The notes under the pieces are model-generated. The model saw only the letters and a program-made list of their open reading frames with translations. It searched no databases and was not told the DNA's origin. A stretch of 39,156 nt of DNA. Origin: Thermoplasmata archaeon (GTDB taxonomy: Archaea > Thermoplasmatota > Thermoplasmata > Thermoplasmatales > Thermoplasmataceae). Below, in pieces: positions 24,081 through 34,730 of this stretch (position 1 is the stretch's first letter; every line of letters begins with the position of its first letter). Where the stretch lies: positions 1 to 39,156 of the forward strand of contig JAKBQO010000001.1 in assembly GCA_021835185.1 (NCBI GenBank), in the 5' to 3' direction. Position numbers and translations under genes: made by a program.

Positions 24081-24836
24081 TCATTGTATCTCTTTTACTC
24101 CTGTTATTACCACCCATGATTTTTGAAACGATTTTCCATCCCATTGTATACTGGATAGAAATTCATCACGTGCATTTTGGAAATACTCTAGAGATTTTTT
24201 TCCTTCAGGGGAATTAATTTCAACAGGGTAAAGCCATTGTTCAAAGGATACCCTCCTGCTGTATACCTTATATTTTAAACCGGTAAATCCAGCCCGGGAA
24301 AGAATGCGAATCCATCCGTCTGTGGATGCTGCATACATGTGGGAATGATCTCTTATTCTCTCAACTTCATTCAGGTCATTGATTATGCTATCAGGGACGG
24401 TCATATCGTCTATGCCTATCATTCCATTTGCCTTTAAAACTCTAAAAGCCTCAGATGCAAATTCATCCTTATCATCGAAATGGTGTGCAGCCCTTCTGCA
24501 TGTTACAATATCAAATTTTTCATTTTCAAAGGGCATGGAGTCTACATAGCCTTTTACAGGGAATACATTATGCAACCCGTTTTCTTCAGCCAGTTTTGCA
24601 GTTTCAAGTAGCATATTGTCAACCATATCAAGGGCGTAAACCTTCCCTATTTTCTTTGCCAATCTTATGGCTGTAAACCCTGACCCTGTAGCGGCATCAA
24701 GCCCTATCATGCCTGCCTGTGGAGATAGCATTTCCATAAGGATATCCAGATCTCTGTCCTTTGCATGGGACTGGCTTTTAGCATAATTTTCAGAATTTTT
24801 GGAAAAGAATTCTTTTGTATTGCTATATTTATCCAT
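24081..24836 (-). CDS. Class I SAM-dependent methyltransferase, UbiE/MenG-like
   Basis: A 251-residue Rossmann-fold methyltransferase. Motif I is GLDAATGSGFTAIRLAKKIG (about 39-58), the acidic ribose-binding residue is in VYALDMVDNML, motif II/III is DIVTCRRAAHHFDD, and the post-motif strand is ANGMIGIDDMTVPD. The overall pattern is that of UbiE/Coq5-type small-molecule methyltransferases. With two UbiA enzymes and a GGR-family reductase close by, methylation of demethylmenaquinone or thermoplasmaquinone is an attractive guess, but other small-molecule targets are possible. A TATA-like TTTAAATATTTATT lies 20-30 nt upstream. About 110 nt separate it from the tRNA gene. Confidence 0.85.
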   Translation of the reverse strand: MDKYSNTKEFFSKNSENYAKSQSHAKDRDLDILMEMLSPQAGMIGLDAATGSGFTAIRLAKKIGKVYALDMVDNMLLETAKLAEENGLHNVFPVKGYVDSMPFENEKFDIVTCRRAAHHFDDKDEFASEAFRVLKANGMIGIDDMTVPDSIINDLNEVERIRDHSHMYAASTDGWIRILSRAGFTGLKYKVYSRRVSFEQWLYPVEINSPEGKKSLEYFQNARDEFLSSIQWDGKSFQKSWVVITGVKEIQ

Positions 24837-24944
24837 GGTTAAATATGCTCAATAAATATTTAAGGTGTCTGATGTAGCTTTTCATGACCAGGCGGTTAAA
24901 ACCGGTATGGCTCTTTAAGTAACAGCATGGAAATAAAACAATAA

Positions 24945-25028
24945 TGCGGAGAGTGGGATTTGAACCCACGAATCCCTACGGAAATGGACCCTAAATCCAT
25001 CGCCTTTTCCTAGCTCGGCAATCTCCGC
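24945..25028 (-). tRNA. tRNA-Leu (anticodon UAG)
   Basis: Folds as a class II tRNA on the minus strand. The acceptor stem GCGGAGA (25028-25022) pairs with TCTCCGC (24952-24946), with discriminator A at 24945. The D arm is GCC/GGC with G13, A14 and G15. The anticodon stem ATGGA/TCCAT encloses the loop TTTAGGG, giving UAG (plus-strand CTA at 24991-24993), which reads CUA leucine codons. A variable arm of about 14 nt and the T arm GTGGG-TTCAAAT-CCCAC complete it. No intron and no encoded CCA. A T-rich stretch follows directly and may end transcription. Confidence 0.97.
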
Positions 25029-25046
25029 GTAAACTGTATTATGGAA

Positions 25047-25059
25047 TTTTATATATAAC
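25047..25059 (-). promoter_or_regulatory. TATA box of the tRNA-Leu gene
   Basis: GTTATATATAAAA on the minus strand, centred about 25 nt upstream of the mature 5' end at 25028. Confidence 0.65.
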
Positions 25060-25101
25060 TTTTTAAAACAAAATACTAATATGCATCATTTATACTGAAT
25101 T

Positions 25102-25677
25102 ATGATTAAACCCGATGATTCCATTATAGTACTTGTCAACTACAATACAGAGTTTTTCCGGAATTGCTTCAGCAAGATGGAGTTTTTAATGGGCATGGAT
25201 TACATTAACAATTTCATCGATAAATATAGAGTTCCAGTTATATTCACAGAAAGGGAATTGAATTACACTGTGGAAAATCCAGAGCTTCTTAAACTCCGGA
25301 ACCGCAAGGAGGAAAACAGGATGAAAAATATGGCTCCCCCATCGGATTACGATAAAGGTTTTATCGAGGAATTTAATAAAAAAATAAGGGTAAATAATAC
25401 AGTAAAAACATGGAAGGAAGATATATTCTACAGGAGTAGCCTGGAAGAAGAAATAAGCAAAACCGGAAGGAGATCAATCTTTCTCGGGGGATTCTTCACC
25501 GATACAGATATATTCATAAGTTCAGCGAACGCAAATATCAGGGAGTACAATACTATAGTTGTATCAGACATTACATCCACATATTCTGAAAGATTGTACT
25601 TCCAGAGTCTGGAAATGATAAGCCAGTTCGTGGATGTTACAGACACGAGGGATATGGAACAGTATTATCCGGTATGA
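25102..25677 (+). CDS. Isochorismatase-fold protein with an altered catalytic triad (probable pseudoenzyme)
   Basis: A 191-residue protein with the isochorismatase/nicotinamidase fold: strand 1 SIIVLVNYNTEFF, strand 2 VPVIFTERE, the central Lys in KTWKEDIFYRSSL, and SIFLGGFFTDTDIFISSANA. In active members the triad is Asp (from DxQ/N), Lys and Cys (GxxTDxCV). Here these positions are Asn13, Lys105 and Asp136, so the Asp and the nucleophilic Cys are both lost while the scaffold, including the cis-peptide region, is kept. It may bind a ligand without hydrolysing it or use new chemistry. It diverges from tRNA-Leu and sits 51 nt before the acyl-CoA ligase gene. Confidence 0.8.
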   Translation: MIKPDDSIIVLVNYNTEFFRNCFSKMEFLMGMDYINNFIDKYRVPVIFTERELNYTVENPELLKLRNRKEENRMKNMAPPSDYDKGFIEEFNKKIRVNNTVKTWKEDIFYRSSLEEEISKTGRRSIFLGGFFTDTDIFISSANANIREYNTIVVSDITSTYSERLYFQSLEMISQFVDVTDTRDMEQYYPV

Positions 25678-25728
25678 TTATATACCGGCAATTAGAAACT
25701 GTTTTAAGTATATTGAATATAATAGTTT

Positions 25729-27702
25729 ATGCTTGAACAATTATTTAAACCAAAAAGTATAGCTGTTGTCGGTGCTTCATCTGACAGCCTGAAGGTTGGA
25801 AATATCATATTAAGGAATATAACATCATCATTTTCGGGAAAGGTTTATCCGGTGAACAATAAAACTGCCAGCATTGATGGATTAACGGCGTATAAAAGCC
25901 TTATAGATATAAAGGAAAGTGTTGACCTGGTAGTTATAGTGGTACCAAGGGATGCAGTACCCGGAGTAATGAAAGATGCAGCTACAATAAAAGCAGGGGC
26001 AGCAATAATTATAACCGCTGGATTCAAGGAAACTGACCAGCATGGAGCAGAACTTGAAGATCAGATAATGGCAATAGCGAGGGAGAGCGGAATAAGGGTT
26101 CTTGGCCCGAATACAATAGGGCTCATAACACCGGATGTCAATGCAACATTTGCATTTGCCGATGTTAAAAAGGGAAAAGCTGCACTGGTTGCACAGAGCG
26201 GTGGACTCGGTGTTTATATGTTAAACTGGGCCCAGGAATCCAATGTGGGCATAAGTTATTTCATCAGCCTTGGGAACCAGGCAGACGTGGATGAAACCGA
26301 TGCTTTTCAATTCTTATCAACCGATGTGGAAACAAGGGCAATTTTCTCATATGTGGAAGGTGTTTCATCCGGCCAGAAGTTCTTAACAACCTTGCCCGAT
26401 GTCATAAGGCGCAAACCCATAATATTTCTGAAGGGAGGAATGGGCAAAACCGGTGCAGCCGCGGTAAAGACACACACAGGAAGCGTTGCCGGTTCAATGG
26501 ATATATTCCGCGCAGCTGTAAGGACAGTAGGCGGAATATTTGTGGATAACATAGAAGATATGCTTAACCTGGCGAAAATCGTACTGTCATCAGAACCTGT
26601 TTCCAGTGATATACTTATTATTACAAATTCCGGAGGGCACGGTGTTTTGACAACAGATGCCATAGATAAGGAGGGGCTTAATGAAATAGAATTGCCTGAA
26701 AGGGTAAAACATGATTTGCTCAGTGTAATGCCGGAACAGAGCACACCGAGGAATCCTATAGATTTATCAGGTGATGCCAACTATGACAGGTACAATAAGG
26801 CACTGGGAATAATAAAAGACCTCGACTGCACAAAAATAGTCATAGTCCAGTCACTTCCCATGGTTTCATGTTCAGATGTTGCAAAAGCAATGGTAAATTA
26901 TCGTGGAAAGGGTGTGATAGGGGTAACAATGGGGCTTGACCAGAATGCAGCATCTAAACTGCTGGACTCTGTTTCCATACCTGCTTTCATCTTCCCTGAG
27001 GATGCGGTGAGATCTATCAAGTATATGGTTGAACGCCCAAATCCGGTAAAAAAAATCCGTACAGCTGAGCCCATTAACCAGGCAAGGGAACTTGTAAAGG
27101 GAAAAAATTACATAAAGGATTTCGAAGCAATGCAGCTAATGGAAATATATGGAATACGGACTCCTGCATATGCTATTGCTGAAAATGCAAAGGAAGCTGT
27201 GGAAAAATCAACAGCTGTTGGATACCCTCTTGTTATGAAAATATCTCCTGATACGCCTGTACATAAAACAGATGTAAAAGGGGTTATAATGAACGTTGAA
27301 AAGGATACAGTTGAAAGCTCATTTACCGAATTGAATTACCCGAGGACAATCATGCAGGCACAGATATCCGGAGCTGAAATATTCGTTGGTGGAATAAAAG
27401 ACCCTGTATTCGGGCCTGCAATAGTGGTTGGAATAGGTGGAATCTATATGGAGGTAATAAAAAGCCTTAGCTATGGAATTTGCCCTGTATCGGAGGATGA
27501 AGCATACCAGATGATGAAGGACAGCAAAGTACTGGGCATGCTAACATCAAGAAACAGGGATTATGATATAAATGGCACCGTGAGAGCAATATCTAAACTA
27601 TCCAACATGCTTATTGACCTTGATATAAAGGAAATGGACATAAACCCGCTTATTGTCAACGAAAAGGGTGCATTTGCTGTCGATGTGAGAATAGTACTCT
27701 AA
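25729..27702 (+). CDS. ADP-forming acetate/acyl-CoA ligase, fused alpha and beta subunits
   Basis: A 657-residue ACD-type enzyme that makes ATP from acyl-CoA, ADP and phosphate, the usual archaeal route to acetate or branched-chain acids. The N-terminal CoA-binding domain begins with KSIAVVGASSDSLKVGN. The ligase domain has QSGGLGVYM and KTHTGSVAGS, whose His249 is the phosphorylated residue. The C-terminal ATP-grasp (beta) domain runs from about 460: YGIRTPAYAIAENAKEA, VMKISPDTPVHKTDVKGV, GPAIVVGIGGIYMEVIKSLS and EMDINPLIV. The fused order alpha-beta is found in many archaea. It has its own TATA box (25701-25712) and is leaderless. It converges with UbiA with a 2-nt gap. Substrate range is not readable. 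Confidence 0.95.
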   Translation: MLEQLFKPKSIAVVGASSDSLKVGNIILRNITSSFSGKVYPVNNKTASIDGLTAYKSLIDIKESVDLVVIVVPRDAVPGVMKDAATIKAGAAIIITAGFKETDQHGAELEDQIMAIARESGIRVLGPNTIGLITPDVNATFAFADVKKGKAALVAQSGGLGVYMLNWAQESNVGISYFISLGNQADVDETDAFQFLSTDVETRAIFSYVEGVSSGQKFLTTLPDVIRRKPIIFLKGGMGKTGAAAVKTHTGSVAGSMDIFRAAVRTVGGIFVDNIEDMLNLAKIVLSSEPVSSDILIITNSGGHGVLTTDAIDKEGLNEIELPERVKHDLLSVMPEQSTPRNPIDLSGDANYDRYNKALGIIKDLDCTKIVIVQSLPMVSCSDVAKAMVNYRGKGVIGVTMGLDQNAASKLLDSVSIPAFIFPEDAVRSIKYMVERPNPVKKIRTAEPINQARELVKGKNYIKDFEAMQLMEIYGIRTPAYAIAENAKEAVEKSTAVGYPLVMKISPDTPVHKTDVKGVIMNVEKDTVESSFTELNYPRTIMQAQISGAEIFVGGIKDPVFGPAIVVGIGGIYMEVIKSLSYGICPVSEDEAYQMMKDSKVLGMLTSRNRDYDINGTVRAISKLSNMLIDLDIKEMDINPLIVNEKGAFAVDVRIVL

Positions 27703-27704
27703 AT

Positions 27705-28550
27705 TTATCTATAAAATGAAATTATCATTCCGGCAAGGAATATAATTCCAATAAATGAATTTGCGTTGAAGAACGATACCCTTATTGTTTTTAAATTTGA
27801 TGGATTTACAACTATGTGCTGGTATATTATCAATGCTACAATAGGCACCAGCAAAATATCATAGTAAATATTTTTGACTATGAATGCTATGAAAATAAAA
27901 AGGGCTATTGTAAAGATGTGGAAAAGTGAGGATATTATCATGCCATTCTTCAAGCCATATTTGACATTCAGGGTTTTCAGGTTATTTGCCCTGTCATAAT
28001 CTATATCAGGAATTGTGTATATTATATCAAACCCAGCAATCCAGAACGTTGATATTAGGACAACAAGGTATATTATTAATGGCGGTGCAACCGGTGAAAT
28101 TGCAAGGAAACCGCCGAGGACGCCCAGGCCAATAGTTAAGCCCATGAAGAGGTGGCGCCATGATGTTACTCTCTTCATAAGCGGGTCTGCAATGAAGAAT
28201 AGTATTACAACAGGTGAAAGTGCAAGGACAACCCTGTTCAAAAAGTATGTTGAAACCTCGAATATTGCTATTAACAGCAATGTCAACGCATAGGCATCAA
28301 TTTTTTTCATTTTGCCCGTTACCAGTGCCCAGTTTTTCTTTCTTGGGTTGGTTTTATCATATTTCAGCCCCATTATCCTGTTAATGGACATGCCAGCACC
28401 CCTCGCACTTGTAGCTGTGATGAATATTATTATATATTTGACAAAATTATAGCTGCCTCCGGAAGCTATTATGGCGCCTGCATAAATAAATGGCAGATCG
28501 AAAAGCGTATGTTCCAGTTTTATAAACTCGGCTATATCCCTGAACTTCAT
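27705..28550 (-). CDS. UbiA-family prenyltransferase, second copy (MqnP-like)
   Basis: A 281-residue membrane prenyltransferase with about eight helices. The first Asp-rich motif is reduced to NRIMGLKYDKTNPRKKN, the NR-x6-D form typical of MqnP/4-hydroxybenzoate-type enzymes. The second is FDIIYTIPDIDYDRANNL. The fold and spacing match the paralogue at 21490-22386, but the first motif differs (NDxxxD there), so the two probably act on different acceptors, for example quinone head group versus archaeal lipid precursor. A GGTGA ribosome-binding-like site lies 4 nt before the ATG. The GPN GTPase gene is 38 nt upstream on the same strand, so co-transcription is likely. Confidence 0.87.
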   Translation of the reverse strand: MKFRDIAEFIKLEHTLFDLPFIYAGAIIASGGSYNFVKYIIIFITATSARGAGMSINRIMGLKYDKTNPRKKNWALVTGKMKKIDAYALTLLLIAIFEVSTYFLNRVVLALSPVVILFFIADPLMKRVTSWRHLFMGLTIGLGVLGGFLAISPVAPPLIIYLVVLISTFWIAGFDIIYTIPDIDYDRANNLKTLNVKYGLKNGMIISSLFHIFTIALFIFIAFIVKNIYYDILLVPIVALIIYQHIVVNPSNLKTIRVSFFNANSFIGIIFLAGMIISFYR

Positions 28551-28588
28551 TTATCACCACATACAAAAAAGGTTTATTAATAATACTT

Positions 28589-29368
28589 TTAATCGTCTTT
28601 GTACATTGTGTCTGTATCCTCGCCTCCCTGGAAGAAATCAGACATGCCTGTATAAATATCTTCAAAACCGAATGAATCCTTTGAGGACACAGGAATAATT
28701 TTGTTTATTATATCTGAATCCTTCAGGGCGGTTATTACATTCAAAAAATAATCCTTTACACTGTCTGTATTTTCATCCCTGAAACTGTCATATAGCAGAT
28801 CCGGGTTTTCCTCCCAGGCAGTTATTTCCTTTACCCTGTCTTCGCCTATTAAATCTATTTTATTAAGCACAAACATCATGGGAACAAAAAACCGTGAATA
28901 CACGGAACCAAAAAGCATCTTTTCAGATATGAATCCAGACGGTGTCTGTGAAACCATAGAATCCGCTATGAAGGCTATCATGGCTTTCTCCCCTGCAAGT
29001 GATTTTACAAGCAACGGGCTTCCCGGCCTGAATGTGAAAAGCTCTATCTGCCCGGGAGTGTCAAAAATAACATAATAATCGTCATATAACTCTAATTTTG
29101 ACTTTATCTTATCAACATTGTCCAGCAAAAGGTCAGCAGCAACTACCTGCGCCCCATTTGGCCCCAGTGAATAGGCAGACATAACCTCACTCAGGGATAT
29201 AAATTCCCTGATGTCTATATCCGGCTCATATGGCAAATATTCTGCACCCGGATCAAGATTAACTATTATTGCATCGTAGTCATTCTGCACCAGCCAATCC
29301 TTATATGCACCGCAGAATGTTGATTTTCCAGTCCCAGCCGGGCCTGTAACAAATAATGACCCTATCAT
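28589..29368 (-). CDS. GPN-loop GTPase
   Basis: A 259-residue P-loop GTPase. The P-loop is GPAGTGKST at 9-17, the switch region IVNLDPGAEYLPYEPDIDIR fits the family, and the diagnostic Gly-Pro-Asn insertion is at 69-71 (YSLGPNGAQ). DTPGQIELF is the G3 region and NKIDL is G4. Archaeal GPN proteins form homodimers. Their eukaryotic relatives assemble RNA polymerase II; the archaeal role is not settled. The gene lies 19 nt after PolD DP2, a pairing that suggests a shared transcript, although a TATA-like TTTAAATAAATA overlaps the DP2 stop region. Confidence 0.95.
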   Translation of the reverse strand: MIGSLFVTGPAGTGKSTFCGAYKDWLVQNDYDAIIVNLDPGAEYLPYEPDIDIREFISLSEVMSAYSLGPNGAQVVAADLLLDNVDKIKSKLELYDDYYVIFDTPGQIELFTFRPGSPLLVKSLAGEKAMIAFIADSMVSQTPSGFISEKMLFGSVYSRFFVPMMFVLNKIDLIGEDRVKEITAWEENPDLLYDSFRDENTDSVKDYFLNVITALKDSDIINKIIPVSSKDSFGFEDIYTGMSDFFQGGEDTDTMYKDD

Positions 29369-29387
29369 AGCTCTCTATTGCTTGTAT

Positions 29388-32300
29388 TTATTTAAATGAT
29401 TCCAGTGTAGTTTCTTCAACCTTAACAGGTTCAGCAACATCAAATGTGTTATCAATGGAATCTATGAGCCTCCTGATCTGGTACTGGAGGTATATGGGCA
29501 AATTATACTCGTCCATAACCTTTTCTGTCTCTTTCAGGTATTTTATAATGCTTCCGTGGTGTATTGTCAGTATTATGTTGTCAGAACCGCACTTAAGGCA
29601 TTTTCCTGAAAGGGGCACACGGCGGAATTTTGTGTTGCATTTGGTGCACCTGAATTCCTGTGTGAAGAAGCTCCTCATGTTCCCAAACATATCGGGCAGG
29701 AAATGGGATGATATTACCCTTGCAGCCACGTCATTTTCATCAACCGATAATAGTTTGGTTGCCAACCCCAGCTGTTTTTCAATTTTTTCCTGCATCGAAT
29801 CTATGGATTTATATGCAGACATAAGCACTCCCGCATTAAGGTTAGCTGTATCAAATGAGAACCCTGAATCTGTGTATATTCCCTGTGTTTGAATCTTTGA
29901 TTTCATTGTGAGCATTATGGACTCAATCTTTGACGGTGGCAAACCCTGTTCAGTAGCTTCATAAAATTCAAGTGGATATTTCCAGAGTGTATCAACGTTC
30001 ATTGCTTCCTTGTCCACCTCTTCCGGATCCAGGAATGCACTGAGTACAAGTGGCGCATCCATCAATCCGCCGGTAGTTGAGGGAAGAAAATCCCTTGAAA
30101 AGTCAAGAAGCCCTTCAAGCAGTAGCATAATGCTGTCTTCATCGCCATCACAGTTCCTTCTCTTTGCAGCATGGTAAAATGGATGGGCATAGCAACCGCT
30201 AACCTTTGAAAATCCTATTATTCTGGATACAATGCCGCCGGACGTATGTGGTGCCAGTCCTATAACCAGTTCGCCTATGAGGTCATCTATGCTATGGCAT
30301 GAGTAATATGGCTGCAGATTGTAATACCTGACAAGCATGTCATCAACAAAATTTGCAACATTCAGCAAATACTTTGCCGAATCTTCCGGTATTATAATAT
30401 CCTGTGGATATATTTCATTTAACTCCCGGTCAGGGTACCCGAGTTCTATTAATTGCTCAGACGTAAGGTTAAGTTCACTTTTTTTGAAATGTGTTATTGG
30501 AATATCAGACATATCGTATCTGCATGTTCCATCCTTGTTTATGCTTATATCATGTATTGATCGTAAAATTCCCTTTTCCATAGGTTCAACAGCACAGTTT
30601 CTGGACATTAATTTCTTGACCCCTTTCAGGTCCTTTACCTGATCGGGCTTTATGTTAAGCCTGGATTCCGCTCTTTCAAGCACCATGCTCAAATCTATAT
30701 TCATTTTCTTTAAACGTTTCTGGTTATATGTAACCGAACCACAGTTTTCACAGACCGTCAATGGCGTTTCATTTCCGCAGTTTTTGCATATCCTCTCATT
30801 TAATTCTATTGAATATTCACTTTTGTTCTTTGCAGCATTCAATATTGAACGCCTGTTGTCGCCATAATTGAGGATCGGGAATAATGAATGGACTTTTGGC
30901 TTCATTTTTCTGTCCCCTGCTTTTTCCGGCCTTCCAAGCCTTGCCCCGACACGGATAGGCGACCTGGCTTTTATGGTTATTCCAGATAGCTGGTTCACAG
31001 CTTCAAGAACGTTGTGTGAACTGTATGATCCGGTTTTAACCGGTATGTTATTTTCAATGGAAAATCCAGTGCATACAAGTAGAGGGTAGTACTCAGCGAT
31101 TTCAAGCGAACCGGAAATCTGTTTAAATTCAATTCCAAGCTTAATAAGTATATCCTGTGCATCGGTATCAATATAGAGATTGCCATCATGCAACCTTGAC
31201 CTTTCAAGCACAGATATAAGTGAATTTAATTCGTCCTCCGTTATGTCATGCCAGTAATAATCATATTCAGGGTACAATGGTATTCCATATTTTTTCGATA
31301 TTTCAATGGCTTCAAACTGATCAGGCTTTTTTTCCATATATTTCTGTAAATCGCCTTTAAGGTAGTATGACCACCATTCCACTGTAAAAGGGGATGTAAC
31401 CAGGTTTTTGTTATTTTCCAGAAAATCTCCATAGGCAATCAGTATTTCTCCCAGATCGGTTATTTCAGCTACTTCTTCCTTTACTGCTATTGCCTCTTCT
31501 ATGGTCTTAATTTTTTTATGTTCGCCACTCTTTAACAGCACTGTAGGCCCGTCAATGGTATCACAGGGAGTTATGGCTGCAGCTTTGCCAGGGAGCTCCA
31601 CCTTTATCTGTGAACCAATTGCTATGAATTCATCAACAATATACATTGAAACAGGGTTAATTGAAGCAGCAGCTAATCCTGAAAGCCTTGATCTACCATA
31701 TCTAAGCCTGAACCCTCCAGGCCGGTTTGGATATCCAAAAACAGGCCTGCCAGCAATAATATCACGGAGGTATTTCTGTGAATTGTCTCCCTTTTCTTCC
31801 TTTTTGTTTTTGCCTATGTTTTCAAGTATATTCCATTCTTCCATTTTCATAAGGCTTGTGTATTTCAGCACTTTCCGGGATTTCTGGATAAGCCCTTCAC
31901 ATAGGACAAGGCACATTCCTCCACGTATACGGTTTGTTGGTATTCTCCTCATATCCCTGTGCCCGGATATTTCTTCTTCCTCACTGCCCTCACCATCTAT
32001 CATTACCGGTGAATTACCTATTACCAGGCGTATTTCCTCTGGAGTGGGAAGATACTGCAGGTGCTTTGACCTGTTGTATGCCTGTATTTCTTCAATATAA
32101 CGCTCTATCTCTTCATCAGTGGCCTTAAAACTTCCTATATTCAGCTCCCTGCGCACAATATCTGCCATGAGCACACTCAATGCCTGGGCAGTGCCGCCGG
32201 CGCTCCTTATGGGGCCAGAATAAACAATATCCACATATTCAGTTCCATCATCGTTGGATACTATATCTACAGTTTTAATTCCCTCGAGAGGGGCAACAAG

Positions 32301-32630
32301 TATTCCTTCAGTAAGTATTGCAAGGCCAACACGGACAGACTTTTCCAGTGCCAGCCTTCTATCATCCTTTAATCTCTCTGCAACCTTCCGGGATATGGCC
32401 AGTGAGACCTCTTCCCTTGACATGGTCTTGCTAAGTTCCCTGATATCATCTGCTATTCCATCAATCTGTATTAATTTTTCAACCCTTTCTGCCATATCAT
32501 TTGCAAGTGGAATTTCAACTTCCGTTGAAACATCCTTGCCAAGGGAACGTGCCTCTTCAGCAATTTGATAGCACTCACTTACCTTATTTTCAAGTATTTT
32601 ATTATATTTATCAAGGTTGTGGTCTATCAT
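29388..32630 (-). CDS. polC: DNA polymerase D large subunit (DP2)
   Basis: The 1080-residue catalytic subunit of PolD, the replicative polymerase of euryarchaea, which works with DP1 (not in this window). The catalytic Asp pair is in NCDGDED at 826-832 (Asp828, Asp830), within the double-psi beta-barrel core. A zinc ribbon begins at Cys615 (CKNCGNE...CENCG), and a second C-terminal one begins at Cys995 (CTKCNTKF...CLKCG). The protein has no intein insertion. The extreme C-terminus TTLESFK resembles a PCNA-interacting PIP box. The start ATG 32630 lies 1 nt after the stop of the SCP2-like gene. The run pyrG, SCP2-like, DP2, GPN is packed without gaps and probably one operon. Confidence 0.97.
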   Translation of the reverse strand: MIDHNLDKYNKILENKVSECYQIAEEARSLGKDVSTEVEIPLANDMAERVEKLIQIDGIADDIRELSKTMSREEVSLAISRKVAERLKDDRRLALEKSVRVGLAILTEGILVAPLEGIKTVDIVSNDDGTEYVDIVYSGPIRSAGGTAQALSVLMADIVRRELNIGSFKATDEEIERYIEEIQAYNRSKHLQYLPTPEEIRLVIGNSPVMIDGEGSEEEEISGHRDMRRIPTNRIRGGMCLVLCEGLIQKSRKVLKYTSLMKMEEWNILENIGKNKKEEKGDNSQKYLRDIIAGRPVFGYPNRPGGFRLRYGRSRLSGLAAASINPVSMYIVDEFIAIGSQIKVELPGKAAAITPCDTIDGPTVLLKSGEHKKIKTIEEAIAVKEEVAEITDLGEILIAYGDFLENNKNLVTSPFTVEWWSYYLKGDLQKYMEKKPDQFEAIEISKKYGIPLYPEYDYYWHDITEDELNSLISVLERSRLHDGNLYIDTDAQDILIKLGIEFKQISGSLEIAEYYPLLVCTGFSIENNIPVKTGSYSSHNVLEAVNQLSGITIKARSPIRVGARLGRPEKAGDRKMKPKVHSLFPILNYGDNRRSILNAAKNKSEYSIELNERICKNCGNETPLTVCENCGSVTYNQKRLKKMNIDLSMVLERAESRLNIKPDQVKDLKGVKKLMSRNCAVEPMEKGILRSIHDISINKDGTCRYDMSDIPITHFKKSELNLTSEQLIELGYPDRELNEIYPQDIIIPEDSAKYLLNVANFVDDMLVRYYNLQPYYSCHSIDDLIGELVIGLAPHTSGGIVSRIIGFSKVSGCYAHPFYHAAKRRNCDGDEDSIMLLLEGLLDFSRDFLPSTTGGLMDAPLVLSAFLDPEEVDKEAMNVDTLWKYPLEFYEATEQGLPPSKIESIMLTMKSKIQTQGIYTDSGFSFDTANLNAGVLMSAYKSIDSMQEKIEKQLGLATKLLSVDENDVAARVISSHFLPDMFGNMRSFFTQEFRCTKCNTKFRRVPLSGKCLKCGSDNIILTIHHGSIIKYLKETEKVMDEYNLPIYLQYQIRRLIDSIDNTFDVAEPVKVEETTLESFK

Positions 32631-32631
32631 C

Positions 32632-34588
<1,957 letters not shown>

Positions 34589-34730
34589 TCATTGAATGGA
34601 ATTCATATAATTCAATTAACTTCTTAAATTTTGAAAATTAACATTATATTATTGATAATTTCCGTATAAAACACATAAAAATTATTAGTTTCAAATATAA
34701 TGATATAAAAATTATACTCAGAAATAAATC

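Noticed and set aside
25429..25646. A 72-codon minus-strand frame inside the isochorismatase-fold gene
   Set aside because: It is fully antisense to a conserved fold; no promoter or motif.
31501..32100. A 199-codon open frame on the plus strand inside PolD DP2
   Set aside because: It lies wholly antisense to a strongly conserved gene, and its Ser/Pro/Phe-rich translation is typical of a shadow frame.
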